64,000 nt of DNA from Amycolatopsis endophytica (GCF_013410405.1 NZ_JACCFK010000001.1:4464001-4528000); one strand, 5' to 3'; positions 33,044-44,435 are shown, numbered from the stretch's first letter. A program made the numbers and translations. The notes: a model not told the origin generated them from the sequence alone.

Positions 33044-33828
33044 GCCGGGTCCTCGAATTCCGGGGCGCGCTTGCCCTGGAAGGCGGCCACGCCCTCGGCC
33101 GCCTCGCGGCTGCCGATCGCCAGTGCGGCGAGCCCCGTCTCCAGGTCCAGCCCCGCCTCCAGGGCCATGTCGAGGCCACGGTCCACGGCCCCCAGGATGG
33201 CCCGTACGGCGCGGGGGCCCCGCGCGGCGATCGTCCGCGCGATCCGTAGCGCCTCCGGCAGCAGGTCCTCCGGCTCGGTGGGCGCCATGACGGCAAGGCC
33301 GAGCTGGTGGGCGCGTTCGGCGTCGATGCGGCTGCCCGTCAGCATGACGTGGCGGGCTACCGCGGGCCCGGCGACCCGGGCGAGCCGCTGCGTGCCGCCG
33401 TAGCCCGGGATGAGGCCGAGCCCGGACTCCGGCAGACCGAATGCGGCCTTCCGGGAGACGACGGCGAACGAGCAGGCGAGCACCAGCTCGAAACCGCCGC
33501 CCAGCGCCAGCCCGTTCACCGCGGCGACCACCGGGACCCGGCTGCGCTCGATACCCCGGATCACCGCCTGGCCGGCCCGCATGACCGGGACGGCGGATTC
33601 CGCGTCGAGTGGCGCCAGCTCGTCCAGATCGGCACCGGCGCTGAAGGCTTTCTCCCCGGTTCCGGTCACCACGATCGCCCGGATCCGGCCGTCCCGGCCC
33701 AGTGCCGCGATCTCGTCGCCGAGCCGTCGCAGCAGCGCGGCGTTGAGCGCGTTGTGCACGTCGGGGCGGTTGATCCGCACGGTGGCCACCGCGTCGTCCC
33801 GCTCCACGACCACGAACTCGTCACTCAC
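33040..33828 (-). CDS. Enoyl-CoA hydratase
   Basis: A 262-residue crotonase with both catalytic glutamates of authentic hydratases (Glu114 in LGGGFELVLACS, Glu134 in FGLPESGLGLIPGYGG). It should add water to the enoyl-CoA made by the neighbouring dehydrogenase. The GTG start lies near GAAGG and overlaps the end of the CoA-transferase gene; the stop overlaps the dehydrogenase start. Confidence 0.9.
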   Translation of the reverse strand: MSDEFVVVERDDAVATVRINRPDVHNALNAALLRRLGDEIAALGRDGRIRAIVVTGTGEKAFSAGADLDELAPLDAESAVPVMRAGQAVIRGIERSRVPVVAAVNGLALGGGFELVLACSFAVVSRKAAFGLPESGLGLIPGYGGTQRLARVAGPAVARHVMLTGSRIDAERAHQLGLAVMAPTEPEDLLPEALRIARTIAARGPRAVRAILGAVDRGLDMALEAGLDLETGLAALAIGSREAAEGVAAFQGKRAPEFEDPA

Positions 33829-35056
33829 CGACCTTCACCCCTTCCTGCACCGCACCGTCCGCGAGCAGAGCGTCGATGTCGGAGTCGGTGAACCCGCACT
33901 CCGCCAGCACCTCCCGGGTGTGCGCACCCAGGACCGGGCACGGCGAGTTGCGCGGCTCCGGGATCGAGGCGAAGCGGAAGGGGCTGTGCACGCTGTGCAT
34001 CGCGCCGTCGGTTCCCGGAACCGGCAGGAGGCTTCCGCGGGCCACGACCTGCGGGTCGGTGACCACCTCCGAGAGGGTCTGCACGAGCGAGCACGGGATT
34101 CCGGTCTCCCCCAGGATCTTCTGCCATTCGGCGGCGGTGCGCTCACCGAGCTTGCCGGTGACCGCCGCGATCAGCCGCTCGCGGTGCGCACGCCGGCCCG
34201 CGTTGTCGGCCAGCGCGGGATCTTCGCCCAGCTCGGGAAGACCGACGACGTCGCAGAACCGGCGCCACATCTGGTCGTTGCCGATGGCGATCGCCAGGTC
34301 CCGGTCGGCGGTCGGGAACGACTGGTACACCGCGAGCACCGAATCGGTCCCGCCGCTGGGCGCCGGTTCCGCCTCACCCGCGAGGTAGGCGGCGATCCGC
34401 GGCGCCATCACCGCGAGGTCGGAGTCCAGCAGGGACACGTCGATCAGCTCGCCGGCACCGTGTTCGCGCTGGCGCACCACCGCGGCGCTCACCGCCAGCG
34501 CGGCGCACATCCCGGTGATCACATCGGACAGTGCCGAGGAGACCCGCTGGGGTGCGCCACCCTTCGCGCCGGTCACCGACATGATCCCGGAACGGGCCTG
34601 TGCGGCGAGGTCGTAGCCGGGCAGCGCGTGGTCGGGCCCGTCGAGCCCGAAGCCCGACATTGCGCAGTAGATCAGCGCGGGGAACTCGGCGTGCAGTGTC
34701 TCGTGGTCGATTCCGAGGGACTTCAGCTTGCCCGGGTTGAGGTTCTCCATGAACACGTCGGCCGAACCGATGAGCCGCCGCAGTGTCGCCAGCCCTCGCG
34801 GGTCGCGGAGGTTGATCACCACGGACCGCTTGTTCCGGTTGGCGGAGGCGAACCACGCCGAGGTGTCCTGGACGAACGGCGGGCCCCAGGTGCGGGCGTC
34901 GTCACCGGCGCCGGGGCGTTCGACCTTGATCACGTCCGCGCCCAGGTCCGCCAGGTACATCGAAGCGGTCGGGCCGGCGTAGGAGGTGGTCATGTCGATG
35001 ACCTTCAGGCCCGCGAGCGGCCCTGGGGCGGCGTTCCGCCGATCCTGGTCGTTCAT
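33821..35056 (-). CDS. CaiB/BaiF family CoA-transferase
   Basis: A 411-residue class III CoA-transferase. The catalytic Asp149 is in PGYDLAAQARSG, and the N-terminal fold KVIDMTTSYAGPTASMYLADLGADVIKVERPGAG is typical (quoted here only as the family landmark). Unlike the second family member in the cluster, it lacks the GHD racemase motif. It is therefore a good candidate for moving CoA to the incoming acid from a pathway thioester. ATG 35056 with GAGGA at 8 nt is the start. A promoter and putative GntR operator lie directly upstream, making it the first gene of the long catabolic transcript. Confidence 0.85.
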   Translation of the reverse strand: MNDQDRRNAAPGPLAGLKVIDMTTSYAGPTASMYLADLGADVIKVERPGAGDDARTWGPPFVQDTSAWFASANRNKRSVVINLRDPRGLATLRRLIGSADVFMENLNPGKLKSLGIDHETLHAEFPALIYCAMSGFGLDGPDHALPGYDLAAQARSGIMSVTGAKGGAPQRVSSALSDVITGMCAALAVSAAVVRQREHGAGELIDVSLLDSDLAVMAPRIAAYLAGEAEPAPSGGTDSVLAVYQSFPTADRDLAIAIGNDQMWRRFCDVVGLPELGEDPALADNAGRRAHRERLIAAVTGKLGERTAAEWQKILGETGIPCSLVQTLSEVVTDPQVVARGSLLPVPGTDGAMHSVHSPFRFASIPEPRNSPCPVLGAHTREVLAECGFTDSDIDALLADGAVQEGVKVGE

Positions 35057-35068
35057 TCGCACGTCCTC

Positions 35069-35097
35069 ATAATGTTGGACATTTACAGTCGAGTCAA
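35069..35097 (-). promoter_or_regulatory. Promoter of the catabolic operon
   Basis: On the minus strand, TTGACT (35097-35092), a 17-nt spacer and CATTAT (35074-35069) form one of the best -35/-10 pairs in the window, about 12 bp before the CoA-transferase start. The 13-bp operator candidate overlaps the -10. Confidence 0.65.
35071..35083 (-). promoter_or_regulatory. Putative GntR operator, site A
   Basis: Plus-strand AATGTTGGACATT is an AATGT/ACATT inverted repeat with a 3-bp centre. It has the GT-n3-AC core of FadR-type GntR sites and overlaps the -10 of the catabolic promoter. Confidence 0.55.
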
Positions 35098-35101
35098 GGG
35101 G

Positions 35102-36439
35102 TCAGGCCGTGGCCGTCGATTCCCGGCCGGCCGCGACCTCGCCGCCGCGGTCCGCGATGTCGTCCCGATAGGACTCGCGGGCGGCGAACACCGCGACGAA
35201 CGTCATCACTCCGCCCGCCACGATGTAGAGCGACAGTGGCCAGGCGCTGTCCGCCCACGAGAAGAGCGCGGCCGAGACGAAGGGGACCGGACCGCTCATG
35301 ATCATCCCGCCGACCTGGTAACCGATCGCGGAACCGCTGTAGCGCAGCCGGGTTTCGAACAGCTCGGGCACGAAGCTCGCCAGCGTGGCGTAGGTGAGCG
35401 AGTGGGCGACCGGCAGTGCGATCACCATCGCGAGCACGATCGCGATGGTGCTCCCGGTGTCGATGAGCCAGAAGAACGGGAAGCCGATCACGGCGGTGAT
35501 CACGCATCCGGCCAGCAGCACCGGCCTGCGCCCGAACCGGTCGGCGAGCACGGCGGTGACGGGAATCGTGAAGATCTGGATGAACGAGGCGATGCACACC
35601 GCGAGCAGAACGCTACCTCGCGTGACACCGGCCTGCTGCGAACCGTAACTCAGGGCGAACACGGTGGCCATGTAGAACGGGATGTTCGCGGCGGCCATCG
35701 AAAAGATCGCGATGACGATGCCCTTCCACGACTTGCGGATCACCTCCGCGGCCGGGAACTTCGCCTGGCGCCCCTTGTCCTGCACCGACTTGAAGGCGGG
35801 CGACTCGTCGACCTTCAGCCGGATGTAGAGGCCCACCAGCACCAGCACCACGCTGGCGAGGAACGGCAGCCGCCAGCCCCACGACACCAGCGCTTCCGCG
35901 GGCAGTTGTTCCACCAGGTAGAACATCGCGGTGGCCAGGACGAGACCGGCCGGCACCCCGCACTGCGGCCAGCTCGCGTAGAACGCCCGCTTGCCCGGTG
36001 GTGCGTGCTCGACCGCCATGAGCACCGCGCCGCTCCACTCGCCGCCGATCGCGACCCCCTGGACCAGCCGCGACAGCACGAGCAGCAGTGGGGCCCAGAT
36101 CCCGATCTGGGAGTAGGTGGGAAGCACGCCGACCATCGCCGTGCCCACGCCCATCAGCACCAGGCTCAGCACGAGCATGGTCTTGCGGCCGAGCCGGTCG
36201 CCGAAGTGGCCGAAGACGACACCACCCAGCGGCCTCGCGGCGAACGCGACACCGAAGGTGGCGAACGAGGCGAGCGTGCCCGCCAGCGGGTCGAGCGCCG
36301 GGAAGAAGATCTTGCCGAAGATCAGGGCCGACGCGGTCCCGAAGATGAAGAAGTCGAAGAACTCGATGACGGTGCCGATGAAGCTCGCGAACGCGATCTT
36401 GCCGATGGACACCGTGGGGGCCGGGGACTGAAGAGCCAT
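35102..36439 (-). CDS. MFS transporter, metabolite:H+ symporter (MHS) family
   Basis: A 445-residue protein with 12 predicted membrane helices. GHFGDRLGRKTMLVLSLVLM is the loop 2-3 signature, and RLVQGVAIGGEWSGAVLMAVE is typical of the MHS family, which imports small acids such as shikimate, alpha-ketoglutarate, proline or aromatic acids. It is probably the uptake system for the substrate of the cluster. ATG 36439 with GGAG at 8-nt spacing is chosen over an upstream start that would add 30 polar residues. A putative GntR site lies about 90 bp upstream. Confidence 0.88.
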   Translation of the reverse strand: MALQSPAPTVSIGKIAFASFIGTVIEFFDFFIFGTASALIFGKIFFPALDPLAGTLASFATFGVAFAARPLGGVVFGHFGDRLGRKTMLVLSLVLMGVGTAMVGVLPTYSQIGIWAPLLLVLSRLVQGVAIGGEWSGAVLMAVEHAPPGKRAFYASWPQCGVPAGLVLATAMFYLVEQLPAEALVSWGWRLPFLASVVLVLVGLYIRLKVDESPAFKSVQDKGRQAKFPAAEVIRKSWKGIVIAIFSMAAANIPFYMATVFALSYGSQQAGVTRGSVLLAVCIASFIQIFTIPVTAVLADRFGRRPVLLAGCVITAVIGFPFFWLIDTGSTIAIVLAMVIALPVAHSLTYATLASFVPELFETRLRYSGSAIGYQVGGMIMSGPVPFVSAALFSWADSAWPLSLYIVAGGVMTFVAVFAARESYRDDIADRGGEVAAGRESTATA

Positions 36440-36527
36440 GGTGTGTCTCCTGAGTAGGTCGCCCATGCGCCGGAGACGACGCGTCGTTGCGATGACAGCC
36501 ACCGTAAGGCAGAAGGTCCAGCTGTTC

Positions 36528-36540
36528 AAGGTCCAACATT
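36528..36540 (-). promoter_or_regulatory. Putative GntR operator, site B
   Basis: Minus-strand AATGTTGGACCTT matches site A at 12 of 13 positions, upstream of the transporter gene. Part of it (AAGGTCCA) recurs as a direct repeat 15 bp away at 36513-36520. Confidence 0.5.
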
Positions 36541-36587
36541 TGGCAACAAAGCATCAGAAGCTCGCGGTATTCGCGCAGGTCGAACCA

Positions 36588-36609
36588 CCCGGCGCGCGTA
36601 CACGCCGGG
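36588..36609 (-). terminator. Possible weak terminator after the GntR gene
   Basis: CCCGGCG (36588-36594) and CGCCGGG (36603-36609) form a 7-bp stem with an 8-nt loop, 15 bp past the regulator stop. No T tract follows on the minus strand. Confidence 0.3.
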
Positions 36610-36624
36610 CCGACGGTGCCGAAC

Positions 36625-37362
36625 TCAGCGCCGCGCGTGCTGGGCGAGGTGCCTGCGCAGGTAGGTGAGGTGCTTGACGATCGCGGCTTCGGCGGCGTCG
36701 GCGTCGCGGGCCTCGATGGCGGCGACGATGACCTTGTGCTGGCGCACCGTCGCCCGCCCGACCTCCGGCGAGAGGTCGAGGTAGTGCACCGGCTCGGTCT
36801 CGTGGTGCAGTGCGGACACGAACGACGCGAGCACCCGGTTTCCCGACGCCTGGGCGATGAGCGTGTGGAACTGCTCGTCGAGTTTGGGTACCTCGGGGTC
36901 GTCCACCGACGCCGCCTTCTGCCTGCGCACGATGTCGTGCAGCCGCTCCACGTCCTCGTCACCACGGTTGGCGGCCGCGAGCCGGACCGCGGGGATCTCG
37001 AGGTGCTGCCGCATCTCCGCGACCTCGGCGAAATCGATGCTGCCCAGGGTGAGCAGGTTGTGCACGCTGTCGATCACCGCGGTGCCCAGCGAATGGTGGT
37101 CGAGCAGCTGTACGAAGTTGCCGCCGCGCGAACCCGGCTGCTTGTAGATCATGCCCTGGGTGGTGAGCGACCGCAGCGCCTCGCGCACCGTCGTCCGGCT
37201 CACGTTGAACTGCCGGGCCAGCTCGGCCTCCGGCGGCAGCAGGTCTCCCGTCTTGAGCTCACCGGACAGGATCGCGACCCGGAGCCGCTCCTCGACCTGC
37301 TCGCGCGGACGAAGAACCTTCTGGCCGATCACCCGGCTCCGCTGGGATTCCCGCAGATCCAC
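36625..37362 (-). CDS. FadR-type GntR transcriptional regulator
   Basis: A 245-residue regulator with an N-terminal winged helix (ELARQFNVSRTTVREALRSL around residues 47-66) and a C-terminal helical FCD ligand domain. The FCD domain has the His/Asp metal-site pattern (EMRQHLEIP, FHTLIAQASGN, HKVIVAAIE). Members usually repress and are released by an acyl-CoA or acid inducer. It lies upstream of the transporter on the same strand. Motifs shared by its own, the transporter's and the catabolic promoters suggest it controls all three. The start is a GTG with a weak ribosome site. Confidence 0.9.
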   Translation of the reverse strand: MDLRESQRSRVIGQKVLRPREQVEERLRVAILSGELKTGDLLPPEAELARQFNVSRTTVREALRSLTTQGMIYKQPGSRGGNFVQLLDHHSLGTAVIDSVHNLLTLGSIDFAEVAEMRQHLEIPAVRLAAANRGDEDVERLHDIVRRQKAASVDDPEVPKLDEQFHTLIAQASGNRVLASFVSALHHETEPVHYLDLSPEVGRATVRQHKVIVAAIEARDADAAEAAIVKHLTYLRRHLAQHARR

Positions 37363-37412
37363 CCTTGCCCCACCTGCCTGCTGATCCGATGCCGAACGGC
37401 ATTCGAACGACG

Positions 37413-37425
37413 ATTGTCGGACATT
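37413..37425 (+). promoter_or_regulatory. Putative GntR operator, site C
   Basis: ATTGTCGGACATT matches site A at 11 of 13 positions and lies 51 bp upstream of the regulator's own start, as expected for autoregulation. Confidence 0.5.
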
Positions 37426-37836
37426 CTCACGTTATCACCTCGACCGGCCGAGGACGAGCGTGCTCTCGCGGCCACGCCGGCCCGTCCGCGCATGGTCGTC
37501 TTCTCGATGCGATCGCCGTCGGCGCGGCTGCTGCGCAGGCCGCCGACGCTCTCGTCGCCGTTCGCCGTGGCTCCCGCGACGGTGAGGGCGCCACGCGCCG
37601 AACGGGCTCCTGGCCGCTTGAGGCCGCGATCCGTGCGCGGCCGGTGGCGGCGCGCGGGTTCGCCCGTCCGGACCTCGCCGCGACCCGCGAAACCCGGCCC
37701 GGCAGGGCACCCGCGCGGTGTACCGCGGCCCGACGGCGTGCTCGGGGACGAGCCGACCGAATTCTCCCGTGTCGGCCGTCGCGGGCGGCGGGGGCGGGTG
37801 TGTGGTCCGGCCGGGCGGGGTGGTGTGGCCGGTCAC

Positions 37837-37842
37837 TAGACT
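37837..37842 (+). promoter_or_regulatory. -10 box of the fmt transcript
   Basis: TAGACT lies 7 nt before the ATG at 37850, so the mRNA would begin at that ATG and carry the 12-codon upstream frame as a leaderless coding sequence. Confidence 0.5.
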
Positions 37843-37849
37843 GGGCGCG

Positions 37850-37888
37850 ATGTCCGCCCACGCCACGCCCGCCGCCGAGGTGCGTTGA
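37850..37888 (+). CDS. Possible leaderless 12-codon upstream ORF of fmt
   Basis: ATG at 37850 opens a frame of 12 codons ([12 protein letters not shown]) whose TGA overlaps the fmt ATG (TGATG). A TAGACT -10 seven bases upstream would make it leaderless. The GAGG that serves fmt sits inside its last codons. Termination here could hand ribosomes to fmt. No function of the peptide is implied. Confidence 0.4.
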   Translation: MSAHATPAAEVR

Positions 37889-38814
37889 TGCGCCTCGTGT
37901 TCGCCGGTACCCCCGAACCCGCCGTGCCCTCGTTGCGGGCGCTTCTCGACTCGCCCCGGCACGAGGTCGTCGCCGTCGTGACGCGGCCCGACGCGCCAGC
38001 CGGGCGCGGGCGCAAGCTGCTCCGCTCGCCGGTGGGCGCGCTCGCCGACGAGCACGGTATCGAGGTGCTCACCCCGGCCAAGGCCGGGGACCCGGACTTC
38101 CTCGCCAGGCTCACCGAACTCGCCCCCGACGCCTGCCCGGTCGTCGCCTACGGGGCGCTCCTGCCGCAGCGCGCGCTGGACATCCCGCGGCACGGCTGGA
38201 TCAACCTGCACTTCTCGCTGCTGCCCGCGTGGCGCGGCGCCGCGCCGGTGCAGGCCGCGATCCGCGCGGGCGACGAGATCACCGGCGCCTCCACGTTCCG
38301 CATCGTCAAGGAGCTCGACGCGGGCCCGGTCTTCGGTGTGGTCACCGAGAAGATCGCCGCCGACGACACCGCGGGCGTGCTCCTGGACCGGCTCGCCGTC
38401 TCCGGTGCCCGCCTGCTCGCGTCCACTGTGAACGGCATCGAGGACGGTGAAGTGCGGGCCGTGCCGCAGCCGGCCGACGGCGTCAGCTACGCCCCCAAGG
38501 TCACGGTCGACGACGCCCGCGTGACGTTCACCGACCCGGCCGCCGCCGTCGACCGGCTCATCCGCTCGGTCACCCCGGATCCCGGTGCGTGGACCGAGTT
38601 CCGTGGCGAACGGTTCAAGCTCGGCCCCGTCACGGTCGTCGACGAGCCCGCGCTGGAACCGGGGGAGCTGCGTGTCGAGCGCAAGCGCGTCCTGGCGGGC
38701 ACCGCGACGAAACCGGTGCGGCTGGGTGAGGTCCAGGCGCAGGGCAAGAAACGCATGGCGGCCACCGACTGGGCCCGCGGCACCCGCATCGAGCAAGGAG
38801 AACGTCTTTCATGA
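37888..38814 (+). CDS. fmt: Methionyl-tRNA formyltransferase
   Basis: Fmt (308 aa) formylates initiator Met-tRNA. The catalytic loop [18 protein letters not shown] supplies the active-site Asn and His, and the Asp follows in [12 protein letters not shown]. The C-terminal OB domain binds tRNA. The ATG at 37888 is preceded by GAGG and by a 12-codon upstream frame whose stop it overlaps. It heads fmt-rsmB-flavoprotein, and its own stop overlaps rsmB. Confidence 0.96.
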   Translation: MRLVFAGTPEPAVPSLRALLDSPRHEVVAVVTRPDAPAGRGRKLLRSPVGALADEHGIEVLTPAKAGDPDFLARLTELAPDACPVVAYGALLPQRALDIPRHGWINLHFSLLPAWRGAAPVQAAIRAGDEITGASTFRIVKELDAGPVFGVVTEKIAADDTAGVLLDRLAVSGARLLASTVNGIEDGEVRAVPQPADGVSYAPKVTVDDARVTFTDPAAAVDRLIRSVTPDPGAWTEFRGERFKLGPVTVVDEPALEPGELRVERKRVLAGTATKPVRLGEVQAQGKKRMAATDWARGTRIEQGERLS

Positions 38815-40226
38815 ACGAGCGCAGGCCCTCGCGGCCCCAGCGCGGCCGCCCGGCGCCCCGCAAACAGGGGCCCCGCCGCCCGCCGGCCGAGGACCCGGCG
38901 CGCCGCGTCGCGCTGGACGTGCTGCGCGCCGTCCGCCAGCGCGACGCCTACGCCAACCTGGTGCTGCCCGACCTGCTCCGCAGGCAGCGGCTGTCCGGCC
39001 GCGACGCCGCGCTGGCCACCGAGCTGGCCTACGGCGCGTCCCGCGCGCAGGGCATGCTCGACGCGATCATCGCCGCCTGCCTGGACCGTCCGCTGGACAA
39101 GGTCGACGGTCCGGTCCTGGACTGCCTGCGCCTGGGCGCCTACCAGCTGCTGCGCACCCGCATCCCGCAGCACGCCGCGGTCACCTCGACCGTCGACCTG
39201 GCCCGCGCGGACGCCGGTTCGCACGTCGCCGGGTTCGTCAACGCCGTTCTGCGCAAGATCTCCGAGCAGGACGAGGACGCGTGGATGGCGGAGCTGACGC
39301 CGGACCGCGACTCCGACCCGATCGGGCACCTGGCGATGCGCACCGCCCACCCGCGCTGGGTGGCCCGCGCGTTCGCCGAGGCGCTGGGTGACAAGGGCAG
39401 CGACCTCGAGGCCGCCCTGGAGGCCGACGACGCCCGCCCCGCCGTCCACCTGGCCGCCCGCCCCGGTGAGATCAGCGCCGACGAGCTGGCCGCCATCACC
39501 GGTGGCGACGTCGCCCCGTACTCGCCCTACGGCGTGCACCTGCCGACCGGTGCGGGCGACCCCGGTGACTCCGAACCCATCCGCGAGCGCCTGGCGGTGG
39601 TGCAGGACGAGGGCAGCCAGCTGTGCGCGGTCGCGCTGACCCGGGCGCCCCTGGCGGGTCCCGACGAGCGATGGCTCGACCTGTGCGCGGGCCCCGGTGG
39701 CAAGGCCGGGATGCTCGGCGCGCTCGCCGCGACGCAGGGCGCGCACGTCGACGCCGTCGAGCAGGCCCCGCACCGGGCGAAGCTCGTCGAGCGGGCGACC
39801 GAGGGCCTGCCGGTGACGGTGCACGTCGCCGACGGCCGCGAGTCCGGCCTGGCACCCGGCTTCGACCGCGTGCTCGTCGACGCGCCGTGCAGCGGTCTGG
39901 GCGCGCTGCGGCGGCGCCCGGAGGCCCGCTGGCGGCGCAAGCCCTCCGACGTCCCGGATCTGAGCAAGCTGCAGGGCGAACTGCTCACCGCGGCACTCGA
40001 TCTCACCCGTTCCGGTGGTGTCGTGGCCTACGTCGTCTGCTCGCCGCACCTGGCCGAGACCGAGGGTGTCGTCGGCGACGTCGCCCGCCGGTCGAAGGCT
40101 CAGGTACTGGACGCCCGTGAGTTCTTCCCTGGCGTGCCGCAGCTGGGCGACGGTCCGTACGTGCAGCTGTGGCCGCACCGGCACGGCACGGACGCGATGT
40201 TCTGCGCCGTGCTGCGCAAGCCGTGA
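38811..40226 (+). CDS. rsmB: 16S rRNA m5C967 methyltransferase RsmB
   Basis: RsmB/Fmu (471 aa) methylates a cytosine of 16S rRNA with SAM. It has an N-terminal NusB-like RNA-binding domain (about residues 25-165) and a C-terminal methyltransferase domain with [12 protein letters not shown] for SAM. The two catalytic cysteines are in [19 protein letters not shown] and [16 protein letters not shown] basic, Pro-rich N-terminal tail precedes the fold. The start is in an ATGA overlap with fmt. Confidence 0.94.
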   Translation: MNERRPSRPQRGRPAPRKQGPRRPPAEDPARRVALDVLRAVRQRDAYANLVLPDLLRRQRLSGRDAALATELAYGASRAQGMLDAIIAACLDRPLDKVDGPVLDCLRLGAYQLLRTRIPQHAAVTSTVDLARADAGSHVAGFVNAVLRKISEQDEDAWMAELTPDRDSDPIGHLAMRTAHPRWVARAFAEALGDKGSDLEAALEADDARPAVHLAARPGEISADELAAITGGDVAPYSPYGVHLPTGAGDPGDSEPIRERLAVVQDEGSQLCAVALTRAPLAGPDERWLDLCAGPGGKAGMLGALAATQGAHVDAVEQAPHRAKLVERATEGLPVTVHVADGRESGLAPGFDRVLVDAPCSGLGALRRRPEARWRRKPSDVPDLSKLQGELLTAALDLTRSGGVVAYVVCSPHLAETEGVVGDVARRSKAQVLDAREFFPGVPQLGDGPYVQLWPHRHGTDAMFCAVLRKP

Positions 40227-40732
40227 CCGTCCTTGGCCTGGTCGGCAGCTCGTGCGGCGGTCTGGACACGCGCTTCCGCGCCGAACTGGCCGCCCCGGCC
40301 GCCGGGCGTGGTCATCGGCTCGCCATCACGCTCACGCCGGCCGCGCACCGCTGGCTGGACGCGGCGGGGGAGCTGGACGGGCTGGCCGCGCTGACCGATC
40401 TGCCGGTGCGGTCGGTGTCCCGGCTGCCCGGTGAGCCTCGGCCGCACCCGGACCCGGCGGTCTTCCTGTTCGCGCCGGCCTCGGCCAACTCGGTCGCCAA
40501 GCTCGCGCTCGGCATCGCCGACAACCAGGCCCTGACCGTGCTGGGCGACGTGCTCGGCGATCCCGCGGCCACGATCGTGGTGGGCTACCAGGTCCAGGAC
40601 ACCCGGTTCCGGCATCCGGCGTGGCGGCGCCACCTGGACACCCTCGCCGAGGCCGGGGTGCGGATTCGGCGGCTGGAGTACGGCGAGCCCTGGTCGGACA
40701 TCCTCGACCTGCTGCCGGGGCCCACACCGTGA
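40223..40732 (+). CDS. Flavoprotein-family protein (HFCD fold)
   Basis: A 169-residue protein of the flavin-dependent Cys-decarboxylase-like fold. It begins [11 protein letters not shown], has [22 protein letters not shown], which aligns with the PATANTxxKxAxGxADxL flavin motif, and a C-terminal [11 protein letters not shown]. The substrate is unknown. It overlaps rsmB by GTGA, and a separate promoter for rpe follows, so it is the last gene of the fmt group. Confidence 0.7.
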   Translation: MTVLGLVGSSCGGLDTRFRAELAAPAAGRGHRLAITLTPAAHRWLDAAGELDGLAALTDLPVRSVSRLPGEPRPHPDPAVFLFAPASANSVAKLALGIADNQALTVLGDVLGDPAATIVVGYQVQDTRFRHPAWRRHLDTLAEAGVRIRRLEYGEPWSDILDLLPGPTP

Positions 40733-40762
40733 GTGGGCCCGAGGGCGCGGGGACACAGGATC

Positions 40763-40768
40763 TACACT
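40763..40768 (+). promoter_or_regulatory. -10 box of rpe, leaderless
   Basis: TACACT ends 8 nt before the GTG start of rpe, and no Shine-Dalgarno is present between them. Confidence 0.5.
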
Positions 40769-40776
40769 CCGTAACC

Positions 40777-41469
40777 GTGGCCCACCGACCTCTCATCGCG
40801 CCGAGCATCCTGTCCGCGGACTTCGCCCGTCTGGGGGAGGAAGTCCACGCCATCAGCGGCACCGCCGGTGGCGGCGCCACCCGGGCCGACTGGGTGCACG
40901 TGGACGTGATGGACAACCACTTCGTGCCCAATCTGACCCTGGGCCTGCCGGTGGTGCAGTCCCTGCGCAAGGCCACCGATCTGCCGCTGGACTGCCACCT
41001 GATGATCGAGGACCCGGACCGCTGGGCGATCGGCTACGCCGAGGCCGGTGCCTACAACGTGACCGTGCACGTCGAGGCCGCCGCCGACCCGGTGATGCTG
41101 GCGAAGAACCTGCGGGCCGCGGGGGCGAAGGCGGGCCTGTCGGTCAAGCCGGGCACGCCGCTGGAGGACCACCTCGACACCCTCAAGCACTACGACACCC
41201 TGCTGGTGATGTCGGTCGAGCCCGGTTTCGGCGGCCAGTCGTTCATCCCGGACGTGCTGGAGAAGGTCCGCACCGCGCGTCGCCTCGTCGACACCGGGCA
41301 CCTCAAGCTCGTCGTCGAGATCGACGGCGGCATCAACGCCGACACGATCGAGCAGGCGGCCGAGGCCGGCGTGGACTGCTTCGTCGCCGGATCCGCCGTC
41401 TACGGCGCCGAAGACCCCGGCAAGGCCGTCGCGGCCCTGCGTGACCGTGCCGCCCGCGCGGCACACTGA
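40777..41469 (+). CDS. rpe: Ribulose-phosphate 3-epimerase
   Basis: Rpe (230 aa) interconverts ribulose- and xylulose-5-phosphate. It is a TIM barrel with all landmarks: [46 protein letters not shown] and EIDGGIN. The GTG at 40777 is chosen by homology and by the -10 just upstream. Twenty bases separate it from the riboflavin genes. Confidence 0.95.
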   Translation: MAHRPLIAPSILSADFARLGEEVHAISGTAGGGATRADWVHVDVMDNHFVPNLTLGLPVVQSLRKATDLPLDCHLMIEDPDRWAIGYAEAGAYNVTVHVEAAADPVMLAKNLRAAGAKAGLSVKPGTPLEDHLDTLKHYDTLLVMSVEPGFGGQSFIPDVLEKVRTARRLVDTGHLKLVVEIDGGINADTIEQAAEAGVDCFVAGSAVYGAEDPGKAVAALRDRAARAAH

Positions 41470-41488
41470 CAACGGCAAGGAGACGGCC

Positions 41489-42120
41489 ATGTTCACCGGA
41501 ATCGTCGAGGAACTGGGCGAAATCACCGCGGTCGAGCAGGTGCCCAACGCCGCGCGGCTCACGGCGCGGGGGCCCATCGTGACCTCGGACGCCAAGCACG
41601 GCGATTCGATCGCGGTCAGCGGCGTGTGCCTGACCGTGGTGGACGTGTTCGGCTCCGACTTCACCGTCGACGTGGTGCACGAGACGCTGCTGCGGTCCCG
41701 GCTGGCCAAGATCGCCGTCGGCGACCGGGTGAACCTGGAGCGGGCCACCGCGGTCGGGGACCGGCTCGGCGGGCACATCATGCAGGGCCACGTCGACGGC
41801 ACGGGCGTGTTCCTCAACCGTGACGAGTCCGGGCTGACCCGCTTCGCGCTGCCCGGGGGCCTGTCCCGCTACATCGTGGAGAAGGGCTCGATCGCCGTCG
41901 ACGGCATCTCCCTCACCGTGACGGGTGTGACGAACGACGAGTTCTCCGTGGCGCTGATTCCGACGACACTGGAACTGACCACCCTCGGCCGCGCCGAGCC
42001 GGGCGATCTGGTGAACCTCGAGGTGGACGTGCTCGCCAAGTACGTGGAAAAGCTCGCGGCGCCGCACCTGCCCGGCCGCGCGGAGGACAATGGGGCCCGG
42101 GCGGGTTCACAGGAGGACGC

Positions 42121-42124
<4 letters not shown>
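41489..42124 (+). CDS. ribE: Riboflavin synthase, alpha subunit
   Basis: Riboflavin synthase (211 aa; called ribC in some genomes) dismutates two 6,7-dimethyl-8-ribityllumazine molecules. Two tandem lumazine-binding barrels are visible: [10 protein letters not shown], with [12 protein letters not shown], in the first, and [19 protein letters not shown] in the second. AAGGAGAC precedes the ATG. No FMN riboswitch is possible in the 20 bp behind rpe, and no ribD is present in the group. Confidence 0.95.
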
Positions 42125-44392
<2,268 letters not shown>

Positions 44393-44435
44393 GCCCGACC
44401 GGGCGCGAGTTCCGCAGTCGGGGCGTGAACTCTCC

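Larger units (their letters stand above)
37363..37849. other. Intergenic region between the GntR gene and fmt
   Basis: About 490 bp without a gene I can support. The left end holds operator site C and the inverted repeat ATGCCG-AA-CGGCAT (37389-37402). The right end holds the fmt promoter. The GC-rich middle (about 37440-37830) is open in several frames, but none shows a domain, a good start or a ribosome site; it could be decayed coding sequence. Confidence 0.5.

Noticed and set aside
37440..37830. A protein-coding gene in the gap before fmt
   Set aside because: Several frames are open but share no recognisable motif, start or ribosome site, and overlap the fmt promoter.
41470..41488. FMN riboswitch ahead of the rib genes
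   Set aside because: The gap is about 20 bp, far too short for the RFN element.
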